Origin: Paraflavitalea sp966211765
GTDB lineage: Bacteria > Bacteroidota > Bacteroidia > Chitinophagales > Chitinophagaceae
Direction: 5' to 3'
Length of the DNA stretch: 64,000 nt
Assembly: GCA_966211765.1 (NCBI GenBank)
Contig: CBIHOV010000001.1
Span: forward strand, 248,001 to 312,000
In this document: positions 51,495 through 60,263 of the stretch, piece by piece
Layout of the letters: each line of letters starts with the position of its first letter
Position numbering within the stretch: the first letter of the stretch is position 1
Program-made: the position numbers and the translations under genes
The notes under the pieces: model-generated
What the model was told of the DNA's origin: nothing
What the model saw: only the letters and a program-made list of their open reading frames with translations
Database searches by the model: none

Positions 51495-52151
51495 ATGAAG
51501 AGAATTTTACCCCTGCTGATACTCCTGGTATCGGCCATGGTCAGCACCCAAGTCAACGCCCAGGTTACCGCCACCGAAGGCAAAGTAGAACATACCAAGG
51601 GCGATAAAATAGCCGCCGTCATTGAATTGCCTTACCCCGTAGAGGAAGTGGAAGCCGCCATTGCAGAACATTTTTCCAAAAAAGGCGGCAAAAGCGATAA
51701 GAGCAAAGGATTTGATATTTACCGCAGCATGAAGTTGAGCGATGATGAGGTGGAGATGAACGACCTGCATTTTAAAGTAGAGCGCAAAAGCCGTAAAGAA
51801 AAAGACATCACCGTAGTATACCTCCTCGTAGGAAGGCCCAGTGAAAACGTGGGTGTTCGCTCTGGTGTAGATCGCCACAAGATCAATGAGGCCAAAGCAT
51901 TCCTCAACCAGCTTACCCCTTCAGTAGAATCGCACCACCTCGCAGTACAGGTACTGGCGCAGGAAGAAGTGATGAAGAAAACTACCAAGAAGAACCTGTC
52001 TCTTATTGAGGAGGGAAAAGAACTGGAAGAAAAGATAAAAGCATTGCAGCTGAAACTCGATCAAAATAAGATCGACCAGCAAAAACAATCAGAAGAACTT
52101 ACCCGCCAGCAAGGCGTACTGGATGCGATGAAAGCGCGTCAAAAGAGTTAG
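51495..52151 (+). CDS. Exported protein with C-terminal coiled coil (218 aa)
   Basis: Signal peptide (MKRILPLLILLVSAMVSTQVNAQ), an alpha/beta domain (about 24-150; VEAAIAEHFSKKGG, FDIYRSMKLSDDEVEMNDLHFKVERK), and a coiled coil (about 165-215; LIEEGKELEEKIKALQLKLD with heptad leucines) ending in a basic tail. No family recognised. Periplasmic or envelope-associated by its signal. Convergent with the MarR gene, separated by a 42-nt perfect palindrome. Confidence 0.7.
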   Translation: MKRILPLLILLVSAMVSTQVNAQVTATEGKVEHTKGDKIAAVIELPYPVEEVEAAIAEHFSKKGGKSDKSKGFDIYRSMKLSDDEVEMNDLHFKVERKSRKEKDITVVYLLVGRPSENVGVRSGVDRHKINEAKAFLNQLTPSVESHHLAVQVLAQEEVMKKTTKKNLSLIEEGKELEEKIKALQLKLDQNKIDQQKQSEELTRQQGVLDAMKARQKS

Positions 52152-52195
52152 CATTTCAAACGATAGATAACTGATCTTTCTATATCCGGTCCCGA

Positions 52196-52237
52196 GCAAT
52201 AATCAATAATTATTAATTAATAATTATTGATTATTGC
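52196..52237. repeat. 42-nt perfect loop-less palindrome (AT-rich)
   Basis: GCAATAATCAATAATTATTAA joined directly to its exact reverse complement. 90% A+T. Located between converging genes; as RNA it could act as a bidirectional end hairpin in the absence of a GC-rich terminator. Confidence 0.85.
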
Positions 52238-52264
52238 CTTTGTGCTGGTATCTCACTTGTCTTT

Positions 52265-52285
52265 GCTAACAGCTAACTCCTCTTA
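52265..52285. repeat. 7-bp phased array, 3 units, overlapping the MarR stop
   Basis: GCTAACA, GCTAACT, CCTCTTA. The CTA at 52273-52275 is the complement of the marR stop codon. Same GCTAACA unit as at 24685-24726. Confidence 0.55.
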
Positions 52286-52875
52286 AACTCCACACACTCC
52301 AATCTCAACTCTTCCATAGAAAGTGGCTGCTTCACCAGTTGGCAATAATGTTCATCCTTCCTGTTGCCGCTATAATAATGGCAATTATAACACATGCGCT
52401 GTGTCGACACCACACCCGCCTGGTTGAGGCGGTAGATCAGGTCAAACAGCGCGCACAACAAATGTTCCTTCTGTTCCGGCAACAAGCTGTTCACTACCTG
52501 CTCCAGTGGACCTGTATAATTTTCGGTGGCCAGGGCCAGTTCCTCTCCTTTGGGGGTGAGGGAAAGAATAAAACTGCGGGAGTCCTTCGCATCCGTGAGG
52601 CGTTGTACCAGTGCTTTTTGTTCAAGCGCTTTTACCGAATCCGAAATGGTGGCCTTGGTTACATTGAATTCTCTGGCCATGAAGGCAGCTTTGCGCTGCT
52701 GAGGATCGGGGTGGAATTTGATGAAGAGCAATAGCTGCAGCTGCGTAGAGCTGAGGCCATTGTTTTGCGCCTCACTCTGTATCAATACACGGAAAACCTC
52801 CGCAATCTTTCCAAGAGATGCAGTGATCTTACTGTTGCTGTTAATTAAATGCTGTTCAGGGTTAAATGATGACAT
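52273..52875 (-). CDS. MarR-family regulator with C-terminal four-cysteine motif
   Basis: 200 aa. Winged-helix MarR core at about 15-150: LSSTQLQLLLFI, MAREFNVTKATISDSVKALEQKALVQR (recognition helix and wing), KDSRSFILSLTPKGEELA. After the last dimer helix comes CYNC (C162, C165), C178 in HYCQLV and C194 in LRLECVEF: spacing C-x2-C-x12-C-x15-C, suitable for zinc or an Fe-S cluster. Lies 38 bp downstream of the protoglobin gene on the same strand, so a shared transcript is likely and a gas or redox input plausible. Confidence 0.87.
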   Translation of the reverse strand: MSSFNPEQHLINSNSKITASLGKIAEVFRVLIQSEAQNNGLSSTQLQLLLFIKFHPDPQQRKAAFMAREFNVTKATISDSVKALEQKALVQRLTDAKDSRSFILSLTPKGEELALATENYTGPLEQVVNSLLPEQKEHLLCALFDLIYRLNQAGVVSTQRMCYNCHYYSGNRKDEHYCQLVKQPLSMEELRLECVEFKRS

Positions 52876-52913
52876 AATCGATAAGGTGTAGCCGGTTTTT
52901 GACAGGTAACCGG

Positions 52914-53504
52914 TTAAAACTCCCCGGCACGGACATATGGATACGCCAACAAAGTAACTGTGAGTACGATGGCTTTGAACCAGGCCTGGTGCATTGCTTC
53001 CACTTCTTCCGGAGCATGCCCTTTATTGGCCAGCAGTGGCTTGATGGTAGCGGTAATAGGATATATGAATGCGGTGATATAGCGATAATGGACAATCGGG
53101 ACTGCCTCTATTTCATCGGTCTTGTTCTTCTTGATGCTGTGGTGCCGCAGCGCTATTTCGTGCTGATAATTCAGCCAGGTTTGATCAAAAGGCCGCAGGC
53201 AAACGTCTTTTACCCATTGTATAAAACGTTTCCGCACCGCTGTAAGATATTCCAGATTTGCCATATTATTCTTACTAAAATAAATTAACATGTGCGGATG
53301 GCTGCCGATCAGCTCATACCAAATGTCCATTACAGCATCTGCCTGGTCAATCAATACCTCCCCGGCCTTGCGCAGGTTCTCCTCATCCGTCTGCGTAAAC
53401 AAAACCGTGGCCTTCAACAATTCCAGGTCCTTCAAAGTAAGGGGCGAAGGTTTAGCCGTTTTGCCATAATCATAACCCTTGATGTTCGTTTCTAAGCGCT
53501 CCAT
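52914..53504 (-). CDS. Protoglobin
   Basis: 196 aa, globin-like fold of the protoglobin family. Landmarks are an N-terminal Z-helix/extension (about 1-20), LTLKDLELLKATVLFT, then WLNYQHEIALRHH (110-122) in which one of H115, H121 or H122 should be the proximal haem ligand, and RYITAFIYPITATIKPLLA. Protoglobins bind O2, CO and NO and are found as stand-alone proteins or sensor domains. No linked signalling domain here. Cytoplasmic. First gene of a pair with the Cys-rich MarR; a 14-bp palindrome is 72 bp upstream. Confidence 0.92.
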   Translation of the reverse strand: MERLETNIKGYDYGKTAKPSPLTLKDLELLKATVLFTQTDEENLRKAGEVLIDQADAVMDIWYELIGSHPHMLIYFSKNNMANLEYLTAVRKRFIQWVKDVCLRPFDQTWLNYQHEIALRHHSIKKNKTDEIEAVPIVHYRYITAFIYPITATIKPLLANKGHAPEEVEAMHQAWFKAIVLTVTLLAYPYVRAGEF

Positions 53505-53575
53505 AATTTCACAGTTTGAATGATCATCTAATGAGGAATCCTAACCAGGTTTTCCTTAATGCATACACGTCTCAT

Positions 53576-53589
53576 CCGGCAATTGCCGG
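53576..53589. promoter_or_regulatory. Palindrome upstream of protoglobin
   Basis: CCGGCAATTGCCGG, 14-nt perfect palindrome in the divergent 226-bp gap between the protoglobin gene and the sorbosone-dehydrogenase-like gene. Possible operator; the regulator is not known. Confidence 0.4.
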
Positions 53590-53730
53590 TGAAACTTTGA
53601 AATACTTACGAAAACCACATAATCAAGGGATTAGCGAAAAGCAACTATTTTATTAAAGGAGCATTAAAAAAGAGCTGGCTTTGGATTTGCAGCACGCTTT
53701 ACATTGCATCACCTGCTAAAAACCATCCGC

Positions 53731-54939
53731 ATGCTATTCATAACTTTTCATAAACCTGTTGCATTGTTTTCATTTCCCCCGATCAAAACCTGGGTATGGG
53801 CTGCCTTGCCGGCACTGCTCTTGTTTGCCTGTAAGCCCACACCCAAGACCAATACGCCCGATACGCCTGCTGAGCAGGATTCCTTATTTACGAAATTCCA
53901 TTTAGACAAGATCAAGCTGCCGCCAGGCTTCCAGATAGCTGTTTATGCCGCCGTGCCCAATGCCCGCAGTCTTTGTTGGGGTAGCAACGGGGTATTGTTT
54001 GTAGGCAATAGGGATGAAAAGAACGTATATGCGGTTACCGATACCAATCGGGACGGTAAAGCAGATAGCGTATACACCATTGCCACCGGCCTTACCATGC
54101 CCAATGGCGTGGCTTTCCGGGATGGAAGTTTGTACGTAGCCGAGATGAGCCGCATACTGCGGTTCGACAGCATTGAAAGCAGGCTCAACCATCCGCCCGC
54201 CCCCGTAGTGGTGTATGATAAATACCCCGACAAGGCCCACCACGGCTGGAAGTTCATTGCTTTCGGGCCCGATGGCAAACTGTATATACCCGTGGGAGCG
54301 CCCTGCAATGTATGTGAAGAGAAAGACCCTGTATTTGCCACCATTACCCGTATGAACCCCGATGGCACGGGCATGGAGATCTTTGCCAAAGGCATCCGCA
54401 ATACCGTGGGTTTTGCCTGGCATCCCGACACCAAAGAACTTTGGTTTACCGACAATGGCCGCGATAACCTGGGAGAGGATGTACCGGAAGATGAGCTCAA
54501 TGTAGCGCCCAAAAAAGACATGCATTTCGGCTTCCCCTATTGCCACCAGGGCGATATCCCCGATGCTGAATTTGGGAAAGGAAAGAACTGCGCCGATTAT
54601 ACGCCACCTGTGCAGAAGGTAGGTCCCCATGTGGCGGCACTGGGCATGCGCTTTTATACCGGCAATATGTTTCCGGCTGAGTACAAGAACAGGATATTCA
54701 TGGCCCAGCATGGCAGTTGGAACAGAAAGATAGCGGCCGGCTACCGGGTGATGATGGTAACACTCGAAGGAAACAAAGCGGTGAAGTTTGAGCCTTTCGC
54801 TACAGGATGGCTGCCGGGAACAGATGATAAAGAGGCGATAGGCCGTCCGGTTGATGTGGAAGTAGCTGCCGACGGGGCTTTACTGATCAGCGATGATAAA
54901 CAGGGGGTGATCTACAGAGTTACTTATAAAGGAACTTAG
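53731..54939 (+). CDS. Sorbosone-dehydrogenase-like soluble sugar dehydrogenase, lipoprotein
   Basis: 402 aa from ATG 53731; the frame extends to a TTG at 53704, but the ATG is preferred. A hydrophobic leader ends LLLFACKP (lipoprotein Cys). The body is a six-bladed propeller of the glucose/sorbosone dehydrogenase family, with GLTMPNGVAF, HHGWKFIAFGPDGKLYIPVGAPCNVC, RNTVGFAWHPDTKELWFTDNGRDN and MAQHGSWNR as landmarks. Enzymes of the family oxidise sugars with PQQ, and the conserved His and Arg seem present, but no PQQ genes are near and the substrate is unknown. Ends overlapping the convergent rnc gene by 4 bp. Confidence 0.88.
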   Translation: MLFITFHKPVALFSFPPIKTWVWAALPALLLFACKPTPKTNTPDTPAEQDSLFTKFHLDKIKLPPGFQIAVYAAVPNARSLCWGSNGVLFVGNRDEKNVYAVTDTNRDGKADSVYTIATGLTMPNGVAFRDGSLYVAEMSRILRFDSIESRLNHPPAPVVVYDKYPDKAHHGWKFIAFGPDGKLYIPVGAPCNVCEEKDPVFATITRMNPDGTGMEIFAKGIRNTVGFAWHPDTKELWFTDNGRDNLGEDVPEDELNVAPKKDMHFGFPYCHQGDIPDAEFGKGKNCADYTPPVQKVGPHVAALGMRFYTGNMFPAEYKNRIFMAQHGSWNRKIAAGYRVMMVTLEGNKAVKFEPFATGWLPGTDDKEAIGRPVDVEVAADGALLISDDKQGVIYRVTYKGT

Positions 54940-55682
54940 TTCGGTTCTTCTTCTCCTTCCACCTTATTCAATCCCAGCTTGTCGATGGCGATTGCAGCAG
55001 CGATCTGGCTGGCGTCTTTTTTATTGTAGGCCTTGCCTTCGGCCAGTAAGGCCCCATCTACTACAGCACCGATGGTAAAGAGGCGGCGGCCACCTTCGAT
55101 GCGTTCATCGAGCGTTTCAAATTCAAGGTTCTTGCCGTTCTTATTGGCCCAGCCGTATAATTTATTCTTGTGGTTGATCTCCAGCGCTTCCAGGTCCTCC
55201 ATGTAAAGGTGGGGGATAATGATGCATTCCAGCACCCATTTCTTGGTTTTCACAAATCCCTTATCGAGGTAGATGGCGCCTACCACGGCCTCCAGCGTAT
55301 TGCCGAAGATCTGGCTCATCTTAAGAGAATTGTCAAACTTATTATAGAAGGTGATCTTCTTCAGGCCCATCTTGATGGCAATTTCATTGAGCTTATTGCG
55401 GTTTACCATCTTGCTCCGCATCTCAGTGAGAAAGCCTTCTTCTTTGTATGGATATTTCTTAAATAGAAAATCGGCTACAATGCCACTTAGGATAGCATCT
55501 CCCAGGTATTCAAGCCGCTCATTGTTCTCATCGGCACTGTCCCGAACAGAGCGATGCGTCAATGCGGCCTGGTACAACGCAGTTTTGCCGGGTACAAAAC
55601 CCAGCACATTTCGAAGATTCTTCTTGAAAGCAAGATTGCTTCCCTTGCCAATAAATCGGTCCAGGATTCCCACGATAGTCAA
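54936..55682 (-). CDS. rnc: Ribonuclease III
   Basis: 248 aa. Cuts double-stranded RNA in rRNA and mRNA processing. The catalytic signature NERLEYLGDAIL is at 54-65, the second acidic pair is in FGNTLEAVVGAIYLDKG, and a C-terminal dsRNA-binding domain (about 175-245) follows. Third gene of acpP-fabF-rnc, an arrangement common in many bacteria; the 113-bp gap to fabF contains no clear promoter. Confidence 0.96.
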   Translation of the reverse strand: MTIVGILDRFIGKGSNLAFKKNLRNVLGFVPGKTALYQAALTHRSVRDSADENNERLEYLGDAILSGIVADFLFKKYPYKEEGFLTEMRSKMVNRNKLNEIAIKMGLKKITFYNKFDNSLKMSQIFGNTLEAVVGAIYLDKGFVKTKKWVLECIIIPHLYMEDLEALEINHKNKLYGWANKNGKNLEFETLDERIEGGRRLFTIGAVVDGALLAEGKAYNKKDASQIAAAIAIDKLGLNKVEGEEEPN

Positions 55683-55795
55683 GCTACAATTTTTTCATTA
55701 AGCCAAAAAATCAATAATAGGTAAAGGGCTTACGCTTTGGTACTAAGATACCAAACAACGAACAAGGTTAGTGAAAAATTATGCAGCGTGCTTTT

Positions 55796-57043
55796 TTAGT
55801 ACTTTTTAACGATCACACAGGCATTGTGTCCGCCAAAGCCAAATGTATTACTTAGGGCAGCCCGCACAATTCTTTTTTGCGGTTTTTCAAAGGTAAAATT
55901 AAGACGTGGATCTAATTCGGGATCATCTGTGAAGTGGTTGATCGTAGGAGGGACCGTATCATGCTGAACAGCCATGATACAGGCGATGGCTTCTACCACT
56001 CCGGCTGCACCGAGGCAGTGACCGGTCATGGATTTGGTAGAACTGATATTGACATTGAAGGCGTGCTCCCCAAAAACATCGGTAATCGCCTTTACTTCGG
56101 CAATATCACCCAATGGGGTAGAAGTGCCGTGCGTATTGATGTAATCAATGTCTTCAGGCTTCATACCGGCATCATCCAGGGCAGATAACATCACGTTCTT
56201 GGCGCCCAGCCCTTCGGGGTGGGGGGCTGTTACGTGGTGCGCATCGGCAGTAGCGCCGGCGCCGGCAATTTCGCAGTAGATTTTCGCGCCGCGTGCAAGG
56301 GCATGCTCCAGGTCTTCGAGGATGATAGCACCCGATGCCTCACCCATGATAAAACCGTCGCGGTCTTTATCATAAGGGCGGCTGGCAGTTTTGGGATCAT
56401 CATTGCGCTCGCTCATGGCTTTCATGGCATTAAATCCACCAACGCCGGCTTCGCTGATCACCGCTTCAGAGCCACCTGTTAATATAACATCGGCTTTGTT
56501 GAGGCGTATCAGGTTAAACGCCTCCATAATAGCATTGGTAGAAGATGCGCAGGCGCTCACAACGGCAAAGTTGGGGCCCCTGAAACCATGTCGCATGGAG
56601 ATATGACCCGCTGCAATGTCCAGGATCATCTTGGGAATGAAGAAAGGATTGAACCGGGGAGTGCCATCACCCTTGGCGAAGTTGATCACTTCTTCCTGAA
56701 AGGTGATGAGACCACCGATACCACTGGCGAAAACTACCCCTACGCGATCAGGATTTACCGCTCCACCACCTATGCCCGAATCGGCTACCGCCTGATCGCT
56801 GGCGCCGAGAGCTATCTGGGTGAAACGGTCAAGCTTCCGGGCTTCTTTCCTATCGAGGAATTGTAACGGATCAAACCCCTTTAGCTCGCAGGCAAAGCGG
56901 GTCTTGAATTTCGACGCATCAAATTGTGTAATAAAGTCTGCACCGGATACGCCACCAATAAGGCCATTCCAATATTCTTGCAAGCTGTTTCCAATAGGAG
57001 TCAATGCGCCAATACCTGTTACAACAACGCGTTTTAAATGCAT
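55796..57043 (-). CDS. fabF: Beta-ketoacyl-ACP synthase II
   Basis: 415 aa. Elongating condensing enzyme of type II fatty-acid synthesis. Catalytic Cys165 is in VSACASSTNAI, the two His in NTHGTSTPLGD and SMTGHCLGAAG, and the C-terminal NTFGFGGHNACVI closes the thiolase fold. Length and N-terminal RVVVTGIGALTPIG match FabF rather than FabB or FabH. Works with the ACP gene directly upstream. Confidence 0.96.
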   Translation of the reverse strand: MHLKRVVVTGIGALTPIGNSLQEYWNGLIGGVSGADFITQFDASKFKTRFACELKGFDPLQFLDRKEARKLDRFTQIALGASDQAVADSGIGGGAVNPDRVGVVFASGIGGLITFQEEVINFAKGDGTPRFNPFFIPKMILDIAAGHISMRHGFRGPNFAVVSACASSTNAIMEAFNLIRLNKADVILTGGSEAVISEAGVGGFNAMKAMSERNDDPKTASRPYDKDRDGFIMGEASGAIILEDLEHALARGAKIYCEIAGAGATADAHHVTAPHPEGLGAKNVMLSALDDAGMKPEDIDYINTHGTSTPLGDIAEVKAITDVFGEHAFNVNISSTKSMTGHCLGAAGVVEAIACIMAVQHDTVPPTINHFTDDPELDPRLNFTFEKPQKRIVRAALSNTFGFGGHNACVIVKKY

Positions 57044-57073
57044 AGGATTCTTGCCGGAAGTTTTTTAAGTAAC

Positions 57074-57117
57074 AAATCCGCCTTCGGGGCGTACACCAGT
57101 TATCGAAGGGCGGATTT
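57074..57117 (-). terminator. Intercistronic hairpin between acpP and fabF
   Basis: AAATCCGCCTTCG (57074-57086) pairs with CGAAGGGCGGATTT (57104-57117) with one bulged base. No strong T-run, so probably an attenuator or processing site that lets acpP mRNA exceed fabF. Confidence 0.6.
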
Positions 57118-57146
57118 AATTTATTACACCTGAACGATAGTTCAGA

Positions 57147-57383
57147 TTACTTAGCATGCTCTTCTAAGTAAGCAATAGCCTGACCAACGGTTGTGATGGT
57201 TTCAGCTTGCTCATCAGGAATGGAAATATTGAATTCTTTTTCAAATTCCATGATCAGTTCTACGGTGTCCAGTGAATCGGCACCTAAATCATTGGTGAAA
57301 GAAGCCTCATTGGTAACCTCTGCTTCTTCAACACCTAACTTATCAACAATGATCTTTTTAACTCTGGTTGCAATGTCTGACAT
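57147..57383 (-). CDS. acpP: Acyl carrier protein
   Basis: 78 aa, acidic four-helix ACP. The phosphopantetheine attachment serine is S37 in GADSLDTVEL. Carries growing acyl chains for FabF and the other FAS II enzymes. First gene of acpP-fabF-rnc, under the predicted promoter at 57408-57436. Confidence 0.98.
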   Translation of the reverse strand: MSDIATRVKKIIVDKLGVEEAEVTNEASFTNDLGADSLDTVELIMEFEKEFNISIPDEQAETITTVGQAIAYLEEHAK

Positions 57384-57407
57384 TTTTGTAAAGTTTAGTT
57401 ACGGCTG

Positions 57408-57436
57408 CAAAAATATAGATTTTGGCATAATGACAA
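57408..57436 (-). promoter_or_regulatory. Predicted acpP promoter
   Basis: Minus strand TATTTTTG (complement of 57408-57415) matches TAnnTTTG; a TTG -33 box (57434-57436) lies 18 bases upstream. Start codon is 25 bp downstream. Confidence 0.6.
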
Positions 57437-57727
57437 TAAATCACTGGTTTTTAATTATGGTGCAGATATTTTTTAGTTTCAATGAATTGTAGTACTATCC
57501 GCCCTCCATTTACGGCAAATTCAGTGCCCGTGGGTCGTCTAACCGCCCTTCCCCATCCCCCGGCATCCGGAGCAAGGTACTAAAATAGGTTCCCGAATCG
57601 CAGGAATCAGGCCCTCAGCTGACCAATAAATGACCTGTTATCAGTTTAATTTATAATATATGACCCCTGCAGTTAAAGGGTAAATCCTTATATTGCAGGG
57701 ACCGAAACACTACACAAATTCCCTCGC
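57437..57727. other. Intergenic stretch, no gene seen
   Basis: Between the divergent acpP and GNAT genes. Apart from a weak -7-like TATATTGC about 30 bp before the GNAT start I see no repeat, RNA gene or ORF worth calling. Confidence 0.5.
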
Positions 57728-58156
57728 ATGGCGCTAAAAATCATCGATCACGGCACGAAAGAATACCACCAAATGGTTCAGCTGCGGAATGACATCCTGC
57801 GCAAACCACTTGGCCTTAGTTTTACGCCCGAAGAACTGGAAAAAGAAAAAGAAGAAATCCTGATCGGTGCATTTGAAGAAGAAAAGATGCTGGGTTGCTG
57901 CATGCTCATCACCGTTGATCCTGCTACCGTTCGGTTACGCCAGATGGCGGTATTGAACAATGTACAGGGAAAAGGCATCGGCCGGGCATTGATGCAATTT
58001 GCCGAAAACATTGCCCGCGACATGGGTTACCGCAAAATGACCATGCATGCCCGCCAAACTGCCATCGGCTTCTACGAAAAACTGGGCTACCAGGTCAATG
58101 GCGATCTCTTTGAAGAAGTTTCCATCCCACACTATATAATGGAGAAAGCACTGTAA
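57728..58156 (+). CDS. GNAT-family N-acetyltransferase
   Basis: 142 aa. Acetyl-CoA-binding motif A is RQMAVLNNVQGKGIGRALMQFAE (the Q/RxxGxG/A loop as QGKGIG), preceded by strand GCCMLITVD and followed by MHARQTAIGFYEKLGYQVNGD, motif B. Resembles the ElaA/YitH-like small acyltransferases. Substrate unknown. Monocistronic, with a hairpin just after the stop. Confidence 0.9.
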   Translation: MALKIIDHGTKEYHQMVQLRNDILRKPLGLSFTPEELEKEKEEILIGAFEEEKMLGCCMLITVDPATVRLRQMAVLNNVQGKGIGRALMQFAENIARDMGYRKMTMHARQTAIGFYEKLGYQVNGDLFEEVSIPHYIMEKAL

Positions 58157-58178
58157 GAAGTCGGAAAGTCCGGCAGCG

Positions 58179-58213
58179 AAGCTGTATTCCTTGCTCCATG
58201 GGAGCAACAGCTT
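58179..58213 (+). terminator. Hairpin after the GNAT gene
   Basis: TTGCTCC-ATG-GGAGCAA inner stem with an outer AGCTG/CAGCT pair and a one-sided 5-nt bulge. No long T-run; probable but weak terminator or interspersed hairpin. Confidence 0.45.
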
Positions 58214-58273
58214 TGTAGAAACGATCCCATATCATATTATCTAGCGGCCCCTTTAGGAGACGCACCTCTCCTA

Positions 58274-59026
58274 TCAGTTCATCCTGAAAGTCAGCGCCGC
58301 AAAATCCTGTACCGACAGCTGCTCTGCTCTCTTATTAAATAACTCGTCCTGCAGCTCTTCCGCACTGAACAGGCTTTTCACCGCATTGCGCAAGGTCTTC
58401 CGCCGTTGGTTGAAAGCCGCTTTTACCAATACAAAGAGCGCCCGCTCACTTTTCATGGCCACCGGCGCCTCAAGGGGGAGTAAGCGAATGACCGCACTTT
58501 TAACCTTGGGTGGCGGGTTGAATGCTTTTTCATCTACCTCAAAGAGGTATTCCACTTTAAAGAAGGCTTGTACCAGCACGCTGGTCACGCCATATACTTT
58601 GGAGCCTTCCTTAGCCGCTACCCGCTGCGCCACTTCTTTCTGGAACATGCCTGTCATCGATTCCAGGTGCTCTTTCCACTCCAGCATTTTAAAAAGTATC
58701 TGCGAGGAAATATTATAAGGGAAATTGCCTACCACCGTAAACCGGCCTTCAAAAGGAGCGGGGATATCCAGAATGCTCTGCGCAATGATCTTGCCTTCCA
58801 GCACCGGGTATTTCTCCAACAGCCAGGCTACTTTTTCATCATCCAGCTCCACACACTTAAAGTGAATGCCGGGCAACGCTATCAGGTATTTCGTCAGTGC
58901 GCCGCCACCAGGCCCTACTTCCAGCAGTTGCTGAAAAGGATGCTCCTGTATGGACTCCACAATCTTCCGGCTGATGTCTTCGTCTTTTAAAAAATGCTGC
59001 CCCAGCGACTTTTTGAGTGTGTACAT
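58274..59026 (-). CDS. rsmA: 16S rRNA dimethyladenosine transferase
   Basis: 250 aa. Dimethylates two adjacent adenines in helix 45 of 16S rRNA. The start KKSLGQHFLKD is the KsgA/RsmA hallmark. SAM site EVGPGGG (36-42), and NFPYNIS (101-107) replaces the common NLPYNIS catalytic loop. C-terminal helical domain holds FNQRRKTLRNAVKSLF. Divergent from pdxA, an association known in many bacteria. Confidence 0.96.
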   Translation of the reverse strand: MYTLKKSLGQHFLKDEDISRKIVESIQEHPFQQLLEVGPGGGALTKYLIALPGIHFKCVELDDEKVAWLLEKYPVLEGKIIAQSILDIPAPFEGRFTVVGNFPYNISSQILFKMLEWKEHLESMTGMFQKEVAQRVAAKEGSKVYGVTSVLVQAFFKVEYLFEVDEKAFNPPPKVKSAVIRLLPLEAPVAMKSERALFVLVKAAFNQRRKTLRNAVKSLFSAEELQDELFNKRAEQLSVQDFAALTFRMN

Positions 59027-59053
59027 GATGCGAAGGTAAGATTTCTGTGTTCA

Positions 59054-59102
59054 GACTCCCGACTCTCAACTCCTGACTCCCAACTCGGGACTCCCGACTT
59101 AT
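59054..59102. repeat. 7-bp phased array, 7 units
   Basis: GACTCCC, GACTCTC, AACTCCT, GACTCCC, AACTCGG, GACTCCC, GACTTAT, without a single indel. In the divergent rsmA-pdxA gap. Confidence 0.85.
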
Positions 59103-59138
59103 TATTTATTCGTACTTTAGTCGCCAGAATTAAGAAAT

Positions 59139-60239
59139 ATGAATGCACCGCAACAAAAACCGGTAATAGGCATCACAATTGGCGATCTCAATGGCATCGG
59201 AACTGAGTTGATCATCAAAACTTTCTCCGATCACCGTGTGCTGGAACTGTGTACACCCGTTATTTTTGCTTCCAATAAAGTCATCAACTTTTACCGTAAA
59301 GGGGTAGCTGATCTTAACTTCAACTATCAAAGTATTAAGGAGTTAAACCGCATCACCCCCAAGCAGGTGAATATCTTCAACTGCTGGGAAGAAGAGGTGG
59401 CCATCACACCTGGTGTACTCACCGATATGGCTGGCAAATATGCCGTTAAATCATTGGCTGTTGCCGTGCAGGCATTGAAAGAAAATAAGATACAGGGACT
59501 GGTTACAGCCCCCATTCATAAGAAAAATACCCAATCGGCCGAATTCAACTTCACAGGCCATACCCCTTACCTGAAACATATATTCGGTGTGCAGGATGTA
59601 GTGATGCTGATGGTGGCCAGCAACCTCAAGGTAGCCCTCGTTACCGAACACGTACCGTTGAGAGAAGCCGCCCAGCACATCACCCGTGAGCGCATTATTT
59701 CCAAACTCAATATTCTTAATCAGTCACTGATAAAAGATTTTGGCATCGACAAACCTAAAATTGCAGTACTGGGATTGAATCCCCATGCCGGCGATGAAGG
59801 ATTAATAGGCAAGGAAGAAGACGAGATCATCAAACCGGCCATAAAGGATGCCAAACGTTCTATGCTGGTGATGGGACCCTATAGCGCTGATGCTTTCTTT
59901 GCCCGCCATCATTATACCAAATTTGATGCAGTACTGGCCATGTACCACGATCAGGGCCTGATCCCCTTTAAATCACTGGCCCAGGGCGAAGGCGTCAATT
60001 ATACAGCGGGACTGCCCGGTGTACGCACTTCTCCCGACCACGGTACTGCTTTTGATATTGCCGGTAAAAATAAAGCCGATCATTCCTCCTTCCTCACAGC
60101 CATCTACGAATGCATTGACATTATCAATCAACGGAGCGGCTATGCAGAATACCGCAGGAACCCGCTGAAGAAAATGACTTCCGTGATTCTGGCCAATGCA
60201 GTGGATGAAGCATTAGAAATACCGGAAACCGACGAGTGA
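59139..60239 (+). CDS. pdxA: 4-hydroxythreonine-4-phosphate dehydrogenase
   Basis: 366 aa. NAD-dependent step of the DXP-dependent pyridoxal phosphate pathway. Start VIGITIGDLNGIGTELIIK is characteristic; metal ligands are the His in FTGHTPYL, and the later FARHHYTKFDAVLAMYHDQGLIPFK with its H and D. GLNPHAGDEGLIG and VRTSPDHGTAFDIAG also match. About 30 residues longer than E. coli PdxA. PdxJ is not in the window. Confidence 0.95.
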   Translation: MNAPQQKPVIGITIGDLNGIGTELIIKTFSDHRVLELCTPVIFASNKVINFYRKGVADLNFNYQSIKELNRITPKQVNIFNCWEEEVAITPGVLTDMAGKYAVKSLAVAVQALKENKIQGLVTAPIHKKNTQSAEFNFTGHTPYLKHIFGVQDVVMLMVASNLKVALVTEHVPLREAAQHITRERIISKLNILNQSLIKDFGIDKPKIAVLGLNPHAGDEGLIGKEEDEIIKPAIKDAKRSMLVMGPYSADAFFARHHYTKFDAVLAMYHDQGLIPFKSLAQGEGVNYTAGLPGVRTSPDHGTAFDIAGKNKADHSSFLTAIYECIDIINQRSGYAEYRRNPLKKMTSVILANAVDEALEIPETDE

Positions 60240-60263
60240 TCTAATCAGCAGTTTCGAAGCAAA

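Noticed and set aside
53902..54711. A 269-codon minus-strand frame
   Set aside because: Antisense to the sorbosone-dehydrogenase-like gene; shadow composition.
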